DNA from: Branchinecta lynchi | Lineage: Eukaryota; Arthropoda; Branchiopoda; Anostraca; Branchinectidae | Direction: 5' to 3' | DNA: 64,000 nucleotides | NCBI GenBank assembly: GCA_023053575.1 | Contig: JAKZAP010000007.1 | Location: 11,933,508-11,997,507, forward strand | In this document: positions 1 through 13,000 of the stretch, in pieces | Numbering within the stretch: position 1 is the stretch's first letter | Layout of the letters: each line of letters begins with the position of its first letter | Notes under the pieces: model-generated | The model's database searches: none | The model's input: the letters and a program-made list of their open reading frames with translations, nothing else | What the model was told of the DNA's origin: nothing | Made by a program: the position numbers and the translations under genes

Positions 1-916
1 AAACACCTTCTGAAGAAGATTGCAGTGACATCTCCTCGATACCACGAGCGGTGATCGAAGACCACGAGCTCCGGATGCTACAAGAAAATTCGCACTAGTG
101 GACTGGTAAACTTTTAACCTCCAAGATAAGAATAATAGATAACCGCTTAAAATCAGGGGGTGTACCAAAACGCGACTCGTGCAGTGAACCAAGTGCAACC
201 GCTCCTAAAGTACGAATGTTCGAGATAAAAAAAAATAACGTTCATATGAAGAGAAGGGGTTCACTCTAAACAGAAAACGTGGAAACGAGTGTACATGTCC
301 AAATATGTTGCTACGCCCTCTTCAAATCACGGAGACGGTATCGATGCAATTCTGCAGTCAAAGTCTGTCAAAAAAGCGTGGAATAAAATGATTTGATATC
401 CTATTTCCTAACTTTCGAAAACGGTGCAAGTCACTGGCAGTAACTTTGACTCTTGGTAGGCTCACTCATCCAATGCTGATCTGTACACGGCTAATACGTC
501 ACTCCCGCACAAGATCACACCAATGTACAAATCGTGGTCGTCAGAGCGTAGCTCAAAGCAAAGTTCCACGTGATCACATAATGTCCCAGGAACTCCTGTG
601 CAGGGTCAGAAATAGCACGGCTATAGACTTACACTAGGTCTGGTTTCACCGTTTCTGCACAAGTTCACAAACCCTTCAATGCGACCTGACAACAGCTGTC
701 CGGCTTCTCCAATTTGCACAGCGCACAAAAGCATCCGTCCGCTCACACGCTGGTATCACAAGACGACGGTTTATGTGATCCTAACAAATCGTTGCACTTA
801 TACAGCCGACCTGAGGAAGGAATCAAAAGTGATTCAGTCTGTTGGCTCCGTGCGATCACGATGGCATTCAAGACACTGACATACAGTCCAGCCTAATGAC
901 TTCACCAAACAAGGGA
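1..916. other. 3' side of the MFSD14-like gene
   Basis: This region should hold the 3' UTR and the sequence after it. Short open frames on the plus strand look random. No repeat shared with the rest of the window and no RNA gene was seen. Confidence 0.5.
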
Positions 917-1014
917 TTACAAAATTCCCGAGTCATCTTCCTCCATCAGCGGAGACTCAACGGTCGGGCCCTCGCGTTTCAGCCTTTCTTGATATTCCAA
1001 GTCCATGACGTTTC
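917..1014 (-). CDS. MFSD14: MFSD14-like last coding exon
   Basis: 98 nt: two bases complete Gly, then NVMDLEYQERLKREGPTVES and PLMEEDDSGIL followed by TAA at 919-917. The acidic ...ESPLMEEDD... tail aligns with the family's EPLLQD tail, and the last residues (D-D-S-G-I-L) resemble an acidic dileucine sorting motif. The acceptor is TTTTTACAG. Phase, position and sequence character support the call although the tail is poorly conserved in general. No AATAAA signal was noticed in the 900 bases downstream, so the 3' end of the mRNA is not defined. Confidence 0.88.
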
Positions 1015-4000
1015 CTGTAAAAACATGTAGAAGTTAAGGCGTATTCTCGCCATTCCCCGAGGATTCTTTTCGAAAAGTTCCTGCGTCCCAGGGAGTCAGT
1101 CCCTGTATTCTCGCGAGTCCTCACTAATGGCGAATGCTCCAATTATCATCATTATCACCGAAAAGGACTCCCTCTCAGATTCGGAGGGGATCCAATTTTT
1201 GCTGGTGTTGGTGCAATGTAAAATTAATTAAAAACAATCAGAATAAAAAAAATAAAAAATAAAGTGGATCCAGACTAATTTCGTCAACTGCATTTTTTTT
1301 TTCAAACAAAATCCATTTTGGAAGCATTCCCCGTGTTCTCTCTGTTTTCAGTACGCGGAGTCCGCGTAGAGTGACTCCCTCTATTCTCGCCGTTCCCCTT
1401 GATTTCCCGAGGAGCTCCTAGGGGAATGGCGAGGATACGCCGATCGAAATTCTACCATCTGTCGATGAGCCATGGGTAGAAGATAGCCGATATAGAAAGA
1501 ACAAATCTACATAGAATCAAAATGGTTCACACAGGCTATCAGGGTCGGGGACTATAGTTCGTGCCAGGTTTTTCAGTACCATCATCAATTTCGTACGGAA
1601 TATCTGAGATTTTCCCAATCACTAATGAAAGTGCGGAAGATCCAGCTGGGAAAACCTGACCGTCAATTCGCATCATGAGGAAGTCAGCTCAGCCAAAAGC
1701 ATCTTCCTGGTTCCGCGGTTGAAAGGTGCACTTGAGCTTCCCTCCATGATTTACAGAAAGCAGTAGTAATCAAACAATCTATTTACCCCATTACAAAGAT
1801 GCTTTATTACCGTTGCGACCGAGGATTTTCTTAATCTTCGATGCGCACCTACGGATCACACACAAGATCACACACATCACGAAGAATTTCAGAACGAACA
1901 TACTGAGTTAAAAAAAAAAAAGCATGCAAATCCGGTGACTGAACCAGTAAAGGGTGTATCCTGGGAATCTCAACATGTTTGGAGGAGCAAGCTTAACCTG
2001 AAAGGATTTTTTAGTCCTAGTCTATCCGTATTAAATATTCTTCCCGAGGGGTTCCCACTCCCAGCAATTGCTGTACATCGTTTCCCGGCACCGACCGAAA
2101 ACAGTAGTCAAGTCCCGGTGCCGCTCATAAATCACTTTCAAACGCTTATTTTAATTTCCTAACACGTGGCAACCGGTGCCGGCTAGAGTCGGCACCCAGC
2201 CGGTGCCGTTACCGAGCACTTGCTGTACACTAAAATCCTGGGTGACACCCCCCCCCCCCTCCCCCCATCACCTTGGAAGTTCTCACATACACAAATGTTT
2301 GTTTTAATGGAAACCCTTTCTACACTGTCCGAACTTTGAAAGTATTTAACAGAGGGATGCGCAGTTTCAACAGAGACTTACGATGTTGCCTGCTGGTCTT
2401 GATATGCTAGAGCCTTTAAGTGTTACGTTTCCGTAAAGGCCCGTTCACAACCGGTTTTGGCTAAAAACCGACCTGAAAAGTACCCGCGCTGGACTACTCG
2501 GACATTTCGGCGCGAAGGCTAGAGCAGCTTACGGTCTATTAGTCAGTGCTAAAACCCGTTATAGTAGACCTATTTTGGCTAGACTTTACAACGCTTACAC
2601 AATCCCCCACATTCTAGCCCTATCTCCTTTTTGGAAGTTATTTAGCACAACTGATTTAAGGACCATTCGTAAATTATTTTATAAATATGCTAAGTACCTA
2701 CTCGGCCTTCCCCCATGGGCTCGTAACCGCAAAGTTACGCAGCTTTACGGCGTTACTGATCCCTTTGTGGCTGTGGCCCAACGCCTTGCCGAGTTTGATT
2801 CTTCTCTAGACAGGTGCCTTCCGTATTATAGTGCGTTTGTATAGTCATTTCGTTTAGTTTAGTCTGATCTTTCTCTTTCCTTTATTGTTTTTCATATTCT
2901 CCGTATGGGCGTATTCTGTGCCATTTTTATACTGGTTAATAAAATTATTGATTGATTAATACTCGGTACCAGCCAGTTCCGGAAATCGCTCTGAGACCGA
3001 GAATTAGTTTCTGCCGTTCGCAATACTCTTGACGACTATCTGTCCCTGCCAATGCAAAATCTCCAGCCTCTCCGGGTAGCTACCGGAAGAAAGGCAGAAG
3101 TGGTGGCACAGCTGCAGCGAAAGATCACGGTGGTACATTGACACAGGATTTGAGTCGTTGAGTTTGAGTAGTACGGAAACGCTTACTCCTTCTTCCTAAG
3201 GATCACTGGCGTGTTTTGGGCTTAATCATATAGAGTACTGATATTGGTCACGGGTACCAGCTAATCTCGGACTCAAGTTGAAATCCGTTAAACTTTTGAT
3301 GGTACTAGCCAATCAGATTACTTAGGGGAATACTGTGGAATATTCCGATTGGCTAATGCTGAACCACGTCAGACCGAGTACAATGACCTAAATTCACTTT
3401 CGGTTTTCAAGACAGCAAACAGTGGATGTGATTTTATCTACTGGGCTTGGTTCGAAACAAGCCAATCAGAATATTCTTCAACATTTCAACTTGACTTCAA
3501 CTTCAACTTGTGTCCGATACTAGCTGATATCCGAAACTGGCACTTATATCCATTGGGAACGGCAGAAACCTGGCAAAGCTTTGGTCTCGGGAGCGATTTT
3601 CAGAACTAGCTGGTACCGAGTTTTAGCTAAAACCCGTTGTCAAAGCCTTAAAGTACAACAATGAGCATGGTCTGCAAATTTGCTTTGAAATTTCATTGAA
3701 AAGCGAACTTATTTTTGTATCCTTTAACTGAAAATACTGCATTATTTTGATTATTTCAAGAGATTTTTTTTGTTCACTATTTGCTCTATTATGACGTCAG
3801 AATATCTAAGGCCTTCCTCACAAGCAAAATTCTACTAAGACGCTGGAAATTTGAATCTCAATACAACAGCGGCTTTTCAGTGGCCAGTGAACATCTCGCG
3901 GAAGGTAGCTCACTTTGCGAACACTTGCTTTTCTTAAATCGTTCTCGTCAAGCATACAACACAGGTATAAGCTCACAGAGGTACCAAGAATCAGACAGGG

Positions 4001-7000
4001 AAATTCCACTGAAAATCGATTATCCGTGAGAAACGGAGCAACGAAGTAACGCATTTTCATCGGGTCTTCAAGCCTCTTTAAATGAACAGCTGATGTGTTA
4101 GTGATATACTAATACTGATGTGAAGAACTAGATTGTTCTATCAGCCCTTTTCGGTTAAACTTTAATGAAAACAAAACGCTTGCAAGGTAATAAGAAAAAC
4201 GGCGTAACATTTGCAGGTGACATTTCAGATGCTGTCCGTCGAAACAGCGCATCCTTTTGTTCAATGTTATCAAACCTCTGACAGTGTAACAAAGGCAGAA
4301 GGATAACTTAAACCAACTGAAGAGCCCAGCGCACAAAAGAGCACTATCTAATTTTCGCCCGATCCCTACTGAGATACTCGGTCGACAAAAGTGATAACTA
4401 GCTCTTGATATACTAACTTTCCGAACTTAAACGCTATTATCCCGGAACTAGCAAACAGTCACTTATCACCTTTGTGCTGATTTTTAAGATGAAGCAAACC
4501 GTTCGTGAAAAAAATAGTTTGTAAACTGACCTGCAGATGACCGTCTTGATGCAGAGACTTTGCCGGTAGTGCCCTCGGGAATGAAGAACGCCACCGCGAT
4601 GGCGCAAATGACTAGGAAAGATCCGAAGACGAACGGCGGGCCCGGGATTAACTGAAAAACGAACAGTTTAAATCAGAACCGCTGGGCAAACGGGGCTTGG
4701 GGAACTGTGTCTGAACCTATCTGCGCCGTTTAGTCTCGGATCGTGCCATAACGTCCTAAAACGTAGTAAAGCGAAGGGTTTTTTTTAGCTTCCCAGGGGG
4801 GGGGGGGAGGGTCGACGCGAAAGACAGACAGCACAGTGAAGCATCCAAAAAGTACGCGTGCACAGTGCCACGCAGCTTCTCAGGAACCAAACGTACCACG
4901 ATTCGAAAAGGTCTTTGATCTAGCTTGATTTGTTCGAACAACTGAACCGGGTGTACAACCGAACAGCAACCCCTTCGAGTGTGACCAAAAATCATGCAAG
5001 ACGAATCTTCGCAACATAAGAGTTTCTAGACTTTCCTGGCAAACGCTTGCAGGGTGGCAGAGCGGAATACATGTCTTCCCTGCAAACAAACCAGATCCGT
5101 TCCTTATTTGGAAAACCGATATTATTTTTCCTTCATCGTACGAAAAATTATACGAACATAACCGGAGTAGAAACAAGTTAAATATTTAGGTTAGAGGATA
5201 ATTAAAAGTGCCTCCCATTCCGACGGTATAAGCAAAACTACCAATGAATCATGCATAAAGCTATACCAACTAGGGCACACCAACCGCCATCTATTGTGCA
5301 CTAATTACCTGACGAACAATGTCCCATGCCGCATCCTGAAAAGAGTGTCGTGTTAGGACAACTACAACCAGTGTTGGGACAAGTATTTCAAATATGTACT
5401 GAAACATTAAGTCAGACTTAAGTTGCGTTTTTTTGGATGTAGTTTCTGCGTAGTTTCGCTTAAAAGCCGTTTCTTTGTCCATTCCATTTGCTGTAGTTTC
5501 GAACCTGAAACTACCGAGCTCAAACTACAAACTACCTCGCCGACGTAGTCTGGTCTAGTTTGACTTTTCGAAAACAAGAACTCAATAAAACGCAAGTAAA
5601 ATAAAACAAGAGTCAAACTACAAACTTTGATGAAACAAAGTGAATCCAAAAAAACCCAACTTTACTTTCCAAGTTTGTTCTTTCGAAGTTTGTTCTTAAG
5701 TATGACATAAGTGAGTCTGAAGTAAATGAGTTGTACTTAAGTAGTACTTCAAATATTCCACGTTTTTGGGATCCCAAAACGTAAGTGGACGGATACCTAT
5801 GACATCGCAAAAGTTGTCCGTCTGTGCGCACTATAACTCTCGAAGGGAAAGAGATATTTTGATGAAACTTGGTGTGAGGATTCTTTGGGTCAAGAGTAAG
5901 GTCGAGTCGCAGATGGGCTGTGTAGCCATACATTTAGGGGTGGGGGAGGGGGTTTAAATTAAGGGGCAAATGAATTAATTTTAAACAGATAATGTGATAG
6001 TCGATTAAGGGGTAAGGAGACATGCTGAACACGATGGTAACAAGACCAAAGGTTTCGATGGGATCCCAAAAGCTCAAATTTGATCCAGACAATTGGGTCT
6101 TATCTTCGCCAGATCCAGTCTTCGCCAGACTCCTTGAACAATTTTACTATTAAAATTTAGAAAAAGATTAATGCAAAATAGCTAATCATATGAGAAAACC
6201 AAGTTCAGATATGGATTCAGCATGTGTGTTTATCCCTTTAAGTCATATCTATTTTGACGAAGCAGATCGAAACTTCCTGCCTTACTTCTGCCAGTTTTCC
6301 GGTTTCGGCGGAATTCCTGAACTACTTGTCCGGCGAAACAATAAAGCTCAAAAAAGAATTCAGCATGTCTCCTTACCCCTACATCCAACCTCTAATCAAC
6401 TTCCAATTAAACTTTTACTTTTATCAAGTTTTCCGGTTTCAGCCGGATTCCGACCGAACTATACGTCCGGTGAGAAAATGGTTGTCATATGCGAATTCAG
6501 CATGTCTACTTACCCGCAAATCGAACATCTTATCAAATTTAAATAAAACTTTTACTCTAAACAAATTCTCCGGTTTTGGCCGGAAACAATTGTCCGGCGA
6601 GAAAGTAATTTTCATATTCGGACTCAGAACGTTTTCTTGCCCCTAAATTGAGCCTCCAATCAACTTCATATTACTTTTCAAAAATATTCCGGTTTTCGCA
6701 GGATTCCGAGTGAACTATTTGTCCGGCGAGAAAATAAATTTCATATTCGGATTCAGCATGTCTCCTTACTCCTAATTCGACTATTTCATTAGCTTTTAAA
6801 AAATATTTTTTGTTCCCCTTAATTTTAAACCCCTCCCCCACTCCTAAATATAGAGCTACATAGCCCATCTTCGAACTTGACCTGTACTTTGACCTAAAGA
6901 GTCCTCATGCCAAGTTTGATCAAAATATATCAACCCCTTCGAGAGTTATCGTGCTAACAGACGGACGGACGGACAGACGGACAACTTTACAATGTCATAG

Positions 7001-10000
7001 GTATCCCTCCACTTACGTTTTGGGATCCCAAAAACCATTTTGTCATCAGACAAGTAGTTCGCCCGGAATCCGGCCAAAACCAGAAAGTTTGTTAAAAGTA
7101 AAGTTTATTTTAAGTTGACTAGATGTTCGATTCAAGGGTGAGAAGACATGCTGAAAACGATGGTGAAACCATTTTGTCATCAGACAAGTAGTTCGCCCGG
7201 AATCCGGCCAAAACCGGAAAGTTTGTCAAAAGTAAAAGTTTTATTTGAAGTTGATTTGATGTTCGATTTAGAGGTAAGAAGACATGTTGAAGACGATGGT
7301 GAAAATCATTTTTTCGTCGGACAAGTAATTAGCCCGGAATCCGACCGAAACCGGAAAGTCTGTCAAAAGTAAAAGTTTTATTTGAAGTTGATTAGATGAT
7401 CGATTCAAGGGTAAGAAGACATGCTGAAAACGATGGTGAAAACCATTTTCTCGCCGGACAAGTAGTTCGCTCGGAATCCGGCCAAAACCGGAAAATTGTT
7501 AAAAGTTCGACCGGAATCCGGCTGGAGCCGGTAAATTTGTTATAAGATACATTTTTATTTGAAGTTGATTAGATGTTCAATATTGGTGAAAGAAGATACG
7601 CTGCGTTCGTTTTTTAGCTCTCTTTTCTCGCCGGACAAGTAGTTCCGGAATCCGGCCGAAACCGGGAAATTGGCAGAGGTGGCAGGAAGTTTTCGTCAAA
7701 ACAGATATGACTTATAGGGGTAAACACACATGCTGAATTCGTATCTGAACTTGGTTTTCTCCGATGATTAGCTATTTGGCCTTAATCTGTTTCTGAATCT
7801 GAACAGTAAAAATGTTCAAGGAGTCTGGCGAAGACTGGATCTGGCGAAGACAAGACCGAATTGTCTGGAACAAATACTGAATTTTTGGGATCCCATCGAA
7901 ACCTTTGGTCTTGTTTTTTCTGAAGGCTTTTTAATTATTGCTAAGAATCTTTTCATTGTGCAAATCGACGTGGGCAGAATGTACTTGACACAATATTTTG
8001 GCATCAAGTACCTAGTTACTTAAGTAATAAGTGTAAGAAGTATTAGGTACTCCAGGAAAGTGTGCTTCAGTAAAACACAAGTACTTGAACTGTGTACGTA
8101 AGTAGTACTTGCAGTACATGTATTTGAAGTACTTCCCAACACTGATTACAACACATACAGTATATGAGACAAGTGTATGCGGGGCAGAGCGCTACTCTTT
8201 TCGTAAGAAACTATAAGCCATAGCCTGGATTTTGTTCTTCCCCAACCCAGAGGCGTCATTTAGAGGCTACCAATTAAAAATCGTAAGGCCTGCGGGAAAC
8301 GAAGTGATTTCACAAGATTATGACCGACAGGAGGTGCGAAAAGTTGATTTTAAGAAGGTCTCTCCCCAAGCTTTGACCTTTTTGAGCCGAGCTAATGACC
8401 AGAACCGGTGCCGCTTTCCCCCAAAGTATTCGCGAAATGACAACCCCGCCCAAACCCCTCTCCCACGGACGCGACCCACCACCGCAAAATGGATCCTTAG
8501 ATTGCCCTTTTTGTTACCATCCATGGTTATTAGGCATTCCTTTACAATGGTTGAGATTAATTGGTATGATACAAGAGTTTTAAGTACTGAGTCAATCTTT
8601 AGGAAACTTAAGATTTTGAAGGTAGGTCAAATGAGAGATTTTCAAATTGCTATTTTTGTGTTTCTGAGTCTGAATGGTTTCGCGCCTGATGTTTTTAGTA
8701 TTTTTTTTCGTTTTAACCCATTTTATCACGGACATGCTACGAGGCATGCTGGAGACCTGATAAGTGATCCAAGAAGTACGGTTCGTTCTAGCCACTTTTC
8801 CAGACTCAGTTCGAGAAGCGGAAAGTGCACCACAATTTAAAAATCGGTTAAAGAAACATCTTCTTGAGGGTATTTGGTGAGTGGAGAATTTGGTTAATTA
8901 ATTTTTAGTTTATTTTAGTGAAGGTTTGATTAGAATATGGTAGTAAATGTGTACTGGTTGCGTTTTTTCAAGCACGTATGTGCTTTGTTTGTAACCGGTC
9001 GTCAAGCCGGAATGAATTTTTTTTAGTAAAGTTGTTGAATCCTGAAATCCTGGTTACTTAAACGGTAGAAACGTAAAAAGTGAGAAAGGGAGAGAGAGAA
9101 AGAGAAAACAGGCTTTCGGAAAAACAAACTATCAATGCTGCTACCCTGGATAGCTTCAAAAAGAGGTGTAACCAACAAGAGACTCTACAGGGAGGATCAC
9201 CTCACCTTATCACGCTGGAAGTGCGATTTAAGGTAATTTAAGCAAGGCCGTATCCAGGGGTGGGGGTTGAACCCCCCCGCCCCCCCGAAACATACAAAAA
9301 TACTCATTTTTATAGGCTTTTCCCTCTGATCTGTGTCTTTTTTGTACTTTCTTGTGCGACCCGCAGGCAACCCCCCCCCCCCCCCCGAAATAGATTCCTG
9401 GATACGGGCCTGAATTTAAGGTAAGGTAATATTAGTACATCAATAGTTATAGGCTACATGTCAAATATTCGTCAAGCTTGTTTTGCAACATCGTCCATAT
9501 GTGTAGGTGGAATACATTGTCAAATGAGGGTAAGTCTAATATTGCATGAATGTCGTCACAAAAAAGAGCGGTTTGCGTAAAATTATAAACGTACATGTAT
9601 ACGCGGTACCTCGAGATCTGCGTGAAGAAAGGATGACATATCCACGTAGTACGACCTCAATTTTGGCTCCAAAATTGAAGATTGTTAGTATCCCTGGAAA
9701 CAGTGAGTATAACTCCTTCAACGGTTACTTCATTTTGTAAACCGACAAAAGCTTGCGTTCTCCTCTATTGTAAAACCGAATTACTGAGTCCCTTGCGGCT
9801 CCTTCAATATTAAAGTCAAACGTCCTTTTTAATCAAGCCTTCCATGCCGGCAAACTCCGTGATTTCGAAAAATATGGCGAAAGACTACTAGCTCTGTATA
9901 AAGAATTCCTAATGGTCCATTTACACACTGCGTAAATCCGAGCGTATTTTACGCACGTTTTGAGCTTGAAAAGATTTCTAGCAATACGGACAGATATGGA

Positions 10001-13000
10001 TACAAAACGGACCGATTTCTCAAATACGTCAGTATTGCTAGAAATGTTTTCAAGCTCAAAACGTGCGTAAAATACGCTCGGATTTACGCAGTGTATAAAC
10101 CCACCATAAGCCGACTGGTGCGATCCGAGTGTATCGTATGACACTGTAGGCGATAGCCCTCGGTTTTGTTCGCCTCTACCCTATTATAATAAATATATGC
10201 CTCAATTACTCCTTCAGCCCAAGCCGACTGGGAAACGTATATTCAAACAATGCATAAAACGGATACGTCAGCTACGATGCTTGGGCATCGAGCACTTCTT
10301 AGGAAGGTTCCTCGTCGGGCTGTCCTCAGGGAGAACGTTGGGGAAGAAACGAACCTGCAATCAGCATGTTCTAAAGAGAAGAAGGACCAAAATATCGCTG
10401 CCTAAACATCGTAGCTAACGTATCCGTTTTATGCGATGTTTGAATATTTAAGCATCAAAGATCGAGCGAGCCATCTTTTCTAACATCATCCTGAAGAATA
10501 CCCTTGCACGAAGGGCCGAAATATGGTTAGAATAAAACCCAGCTAACGTATCCGTTTAATATAAGGTTTGAAGCCAAGCTGACCATACATTTCAAATAAA
10601 ATAGAATCTGGAGTGGGCCGTTTTCTGGGAGAAAGCTTCTGCGCTTTCCCAGACGGATGGTAAATTGTAAATATACACAGAACTCGGAATTGTAAATAAT
10701 CATAGATTTGTACATATACACTTTTAAGACGCACATTTTATCTTTCGTTATTTTGTTTTTATCTGCATGTCGTTCAGTCCGCACCGTTCTTCTGGTCTTT
10801 AGTTAGATGTCATCTTATTGTCTGTTGGTTCCGCATCGTTTTCCTTTCGCTGAGGACGGTTTGCCGGAAGTGCAACCGAAATATCCGAAATTTATTTATC
10901 CCTCGCACATCATCTTGGAGGGGTAACTAGCTCATCAAGAAAAAACCCCGAAAATCTCGTTTTTGGGATCCCAAAACGTAAGTGGAGGGATACCTATGAC
11001 ATCGCAAAAGTTGTCCGTCTGTCCGTCCGTCCGTCTGTAAGCACGATAACTCTCGAAGGGAATGAGATATTTTGATGAAACTTGGTGCGAGGATTCTTTG
11101 GGTCGTCGGACCAGTCGAGTTCGTAGATGGGCTACATTTAGGGGTGGGGGTTCAAATTAAGGGGCAAACAAAATATTTTGAAACAGCTAATGTGATAGTC
11201 GATTATGGGGTAAGAAGACATGCTGAGCACGATGGTGAAAACCATTTGTCATCGGAAGAGTAGTTCGCCCGGAATCCGGCCAAAGCCGGAAAGTTGGTTA
11301 AAAAGTAAAAGTTTGATTTGAAGTTGATTAGATGTTCGATTTAGAGGTAGGAAGACATGCTGAAGACGATGGTGAAAACCATTTTCTCGACGGACAAGTA
11401 GTTCACCCGGAATCCGGCCGAAATCGGAAAGTTTGTTAAAATTAAAAGTTTTATTTCGAGTTGATTAAATGCTTGATTTAGGGCAAGAAGACATGCTGAA
11501 CACTTATGTGAAAACAATTTTCTACCCGGACATGTAGTTCGCCCGGAATCCGGCGAAAACCGGAAAGTTGGTTAAAAGTAAAAGTTTAATTTGAAGTTGA
11601 TTAAATGTGTGATTTATGGGTAAAAAAAACATGCCGAACATGATGGTGAATATCATTTTCTCGCCGGACAACTAGTTCGCCCGGAATCCGGCCAAACCCG
11701 GAAAATTTGTTAAAAGCAACAGTTCGATTAGATGACAGATTAAGGGGTAAGAAGAGAGGCTGAGTCGGTATGACAATGTTTTTTTACCCGGACATAAAAT
11801 TATTCCGGAATCCGGTTGTAACCGGATTTTTTTTTTAAGTCAAACTTTTATTCAAAGTTGATTAGATGTTCTTTATAGGGATAAGGAGATATCCTGGTTT
11901 TGTTTCTGTATTTTTTTTTTTGCTGGACTAGTAGTTCGCTCGGAAATCGGCAGGAAGACTCGGTCAGTATCGTCAAAATAGATATGGCTTATAGAGGTAT
12001 ATCTGAACTTGGTTTTCTCTGATGATTAGCCTGTCCAAGACTGGATCCGGCGAAGACAAGACTCAATTGTCTGAATCAAATATTAGATTTTTGGGATCCC
12101 ATCGACACCTTTGGTCTTGTTTTATATTGTATCCGTTTAATGCAGTCACAAAGAGAGAGAGAGAGACAAAAGATTTAATATATAATGGAATTTTACAAAA
12201 GAAAATTTTAATATCATAACAGACCTACCACGTGAAAATCTATACAGATTTGTTTGTGGCAGGACTAAATAATTTAATCACTTAGCCTAATTATATTTGT
12301 AAGAAAAAAGAAAAGGGAAAAAATAAATGCAGTACTATACATAAACAACTATATAAATATATAATTTTTTTTTAATATTATATATAAACAGAAGACAATT
12401 AAACCTCGTGGCAATCCAAAACCGATTCATACCCAAGGTAACCCTCTCTTCTCACCCATCTTTACTCATCAAAAAACTTTTCATATTTTTTTTAAATGAA
12501 TATACACTCTCGGCCATCCTAGTGCTTTCCGGCAGATTATTCCATACTGAAACACCCACATTTCTGAACACAAAACTAGACCGTGAAGTATGCCGTCTCT
12601 CATGTACAAGGTACTCTGAATTCCTTGTTTCATATGAATGGTACGCAGAATTCGTTGACAGTATATTACAAAAATAATTAGGTGCTAGCTGATTTAGACA
12701 CTGATGTTTTCCGAAAACGTACGTGGAAGGATACCTATGACATCGCAAAAGTTGTAAGTCTGTCAGTACGATAACTCTCGAAGGGAATGAGATATTTTGA
12801 TGAAACTTGGTGTGCGGATTCTTCGGGTCAAGGATAAGGTCAATTTCGTAGATGGGCTCTGTAGCCCTACATTTAGGGGTGGGGGTTCAAGTTAAGGGGC
12901 AAAAAAAATATTTCTAAACAGCTAATATGATAGTCGATTTTGGGGTAAGAAGACATGCTGAACACGGCGATGAAAACCATTTTTTCGTCGGACAACTAGT

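Larger units (their letters stand above)
5369..8144. mobile_element. hAT-type MITE hosting nested F1 elements
   Basis: The left end is CAGTGTTGGGACAAGTATTT and the right end AGTACTTCCCAACACTG; CAGTGTTGGG is a typical hAT terminal repeat. Flanking bases are ACTACAAC (5361-5368) and ATTACAAC (8145-8152), an 8-bp target duplication with one mismatch, as expected for hAT. Element sequence is 5369-about 5762 and about 7916-8144; the middle is an F1 insertion. The arms are rich in TTAAGTAGTACTT-type inverted motifs. Confidence 0.85.

Noticed and set aside
10960..12122. CRISPR-like look of regular repeats
   Set aside because: Units are 137 bp and contiguous without unique spacers; the context is an animal intron.
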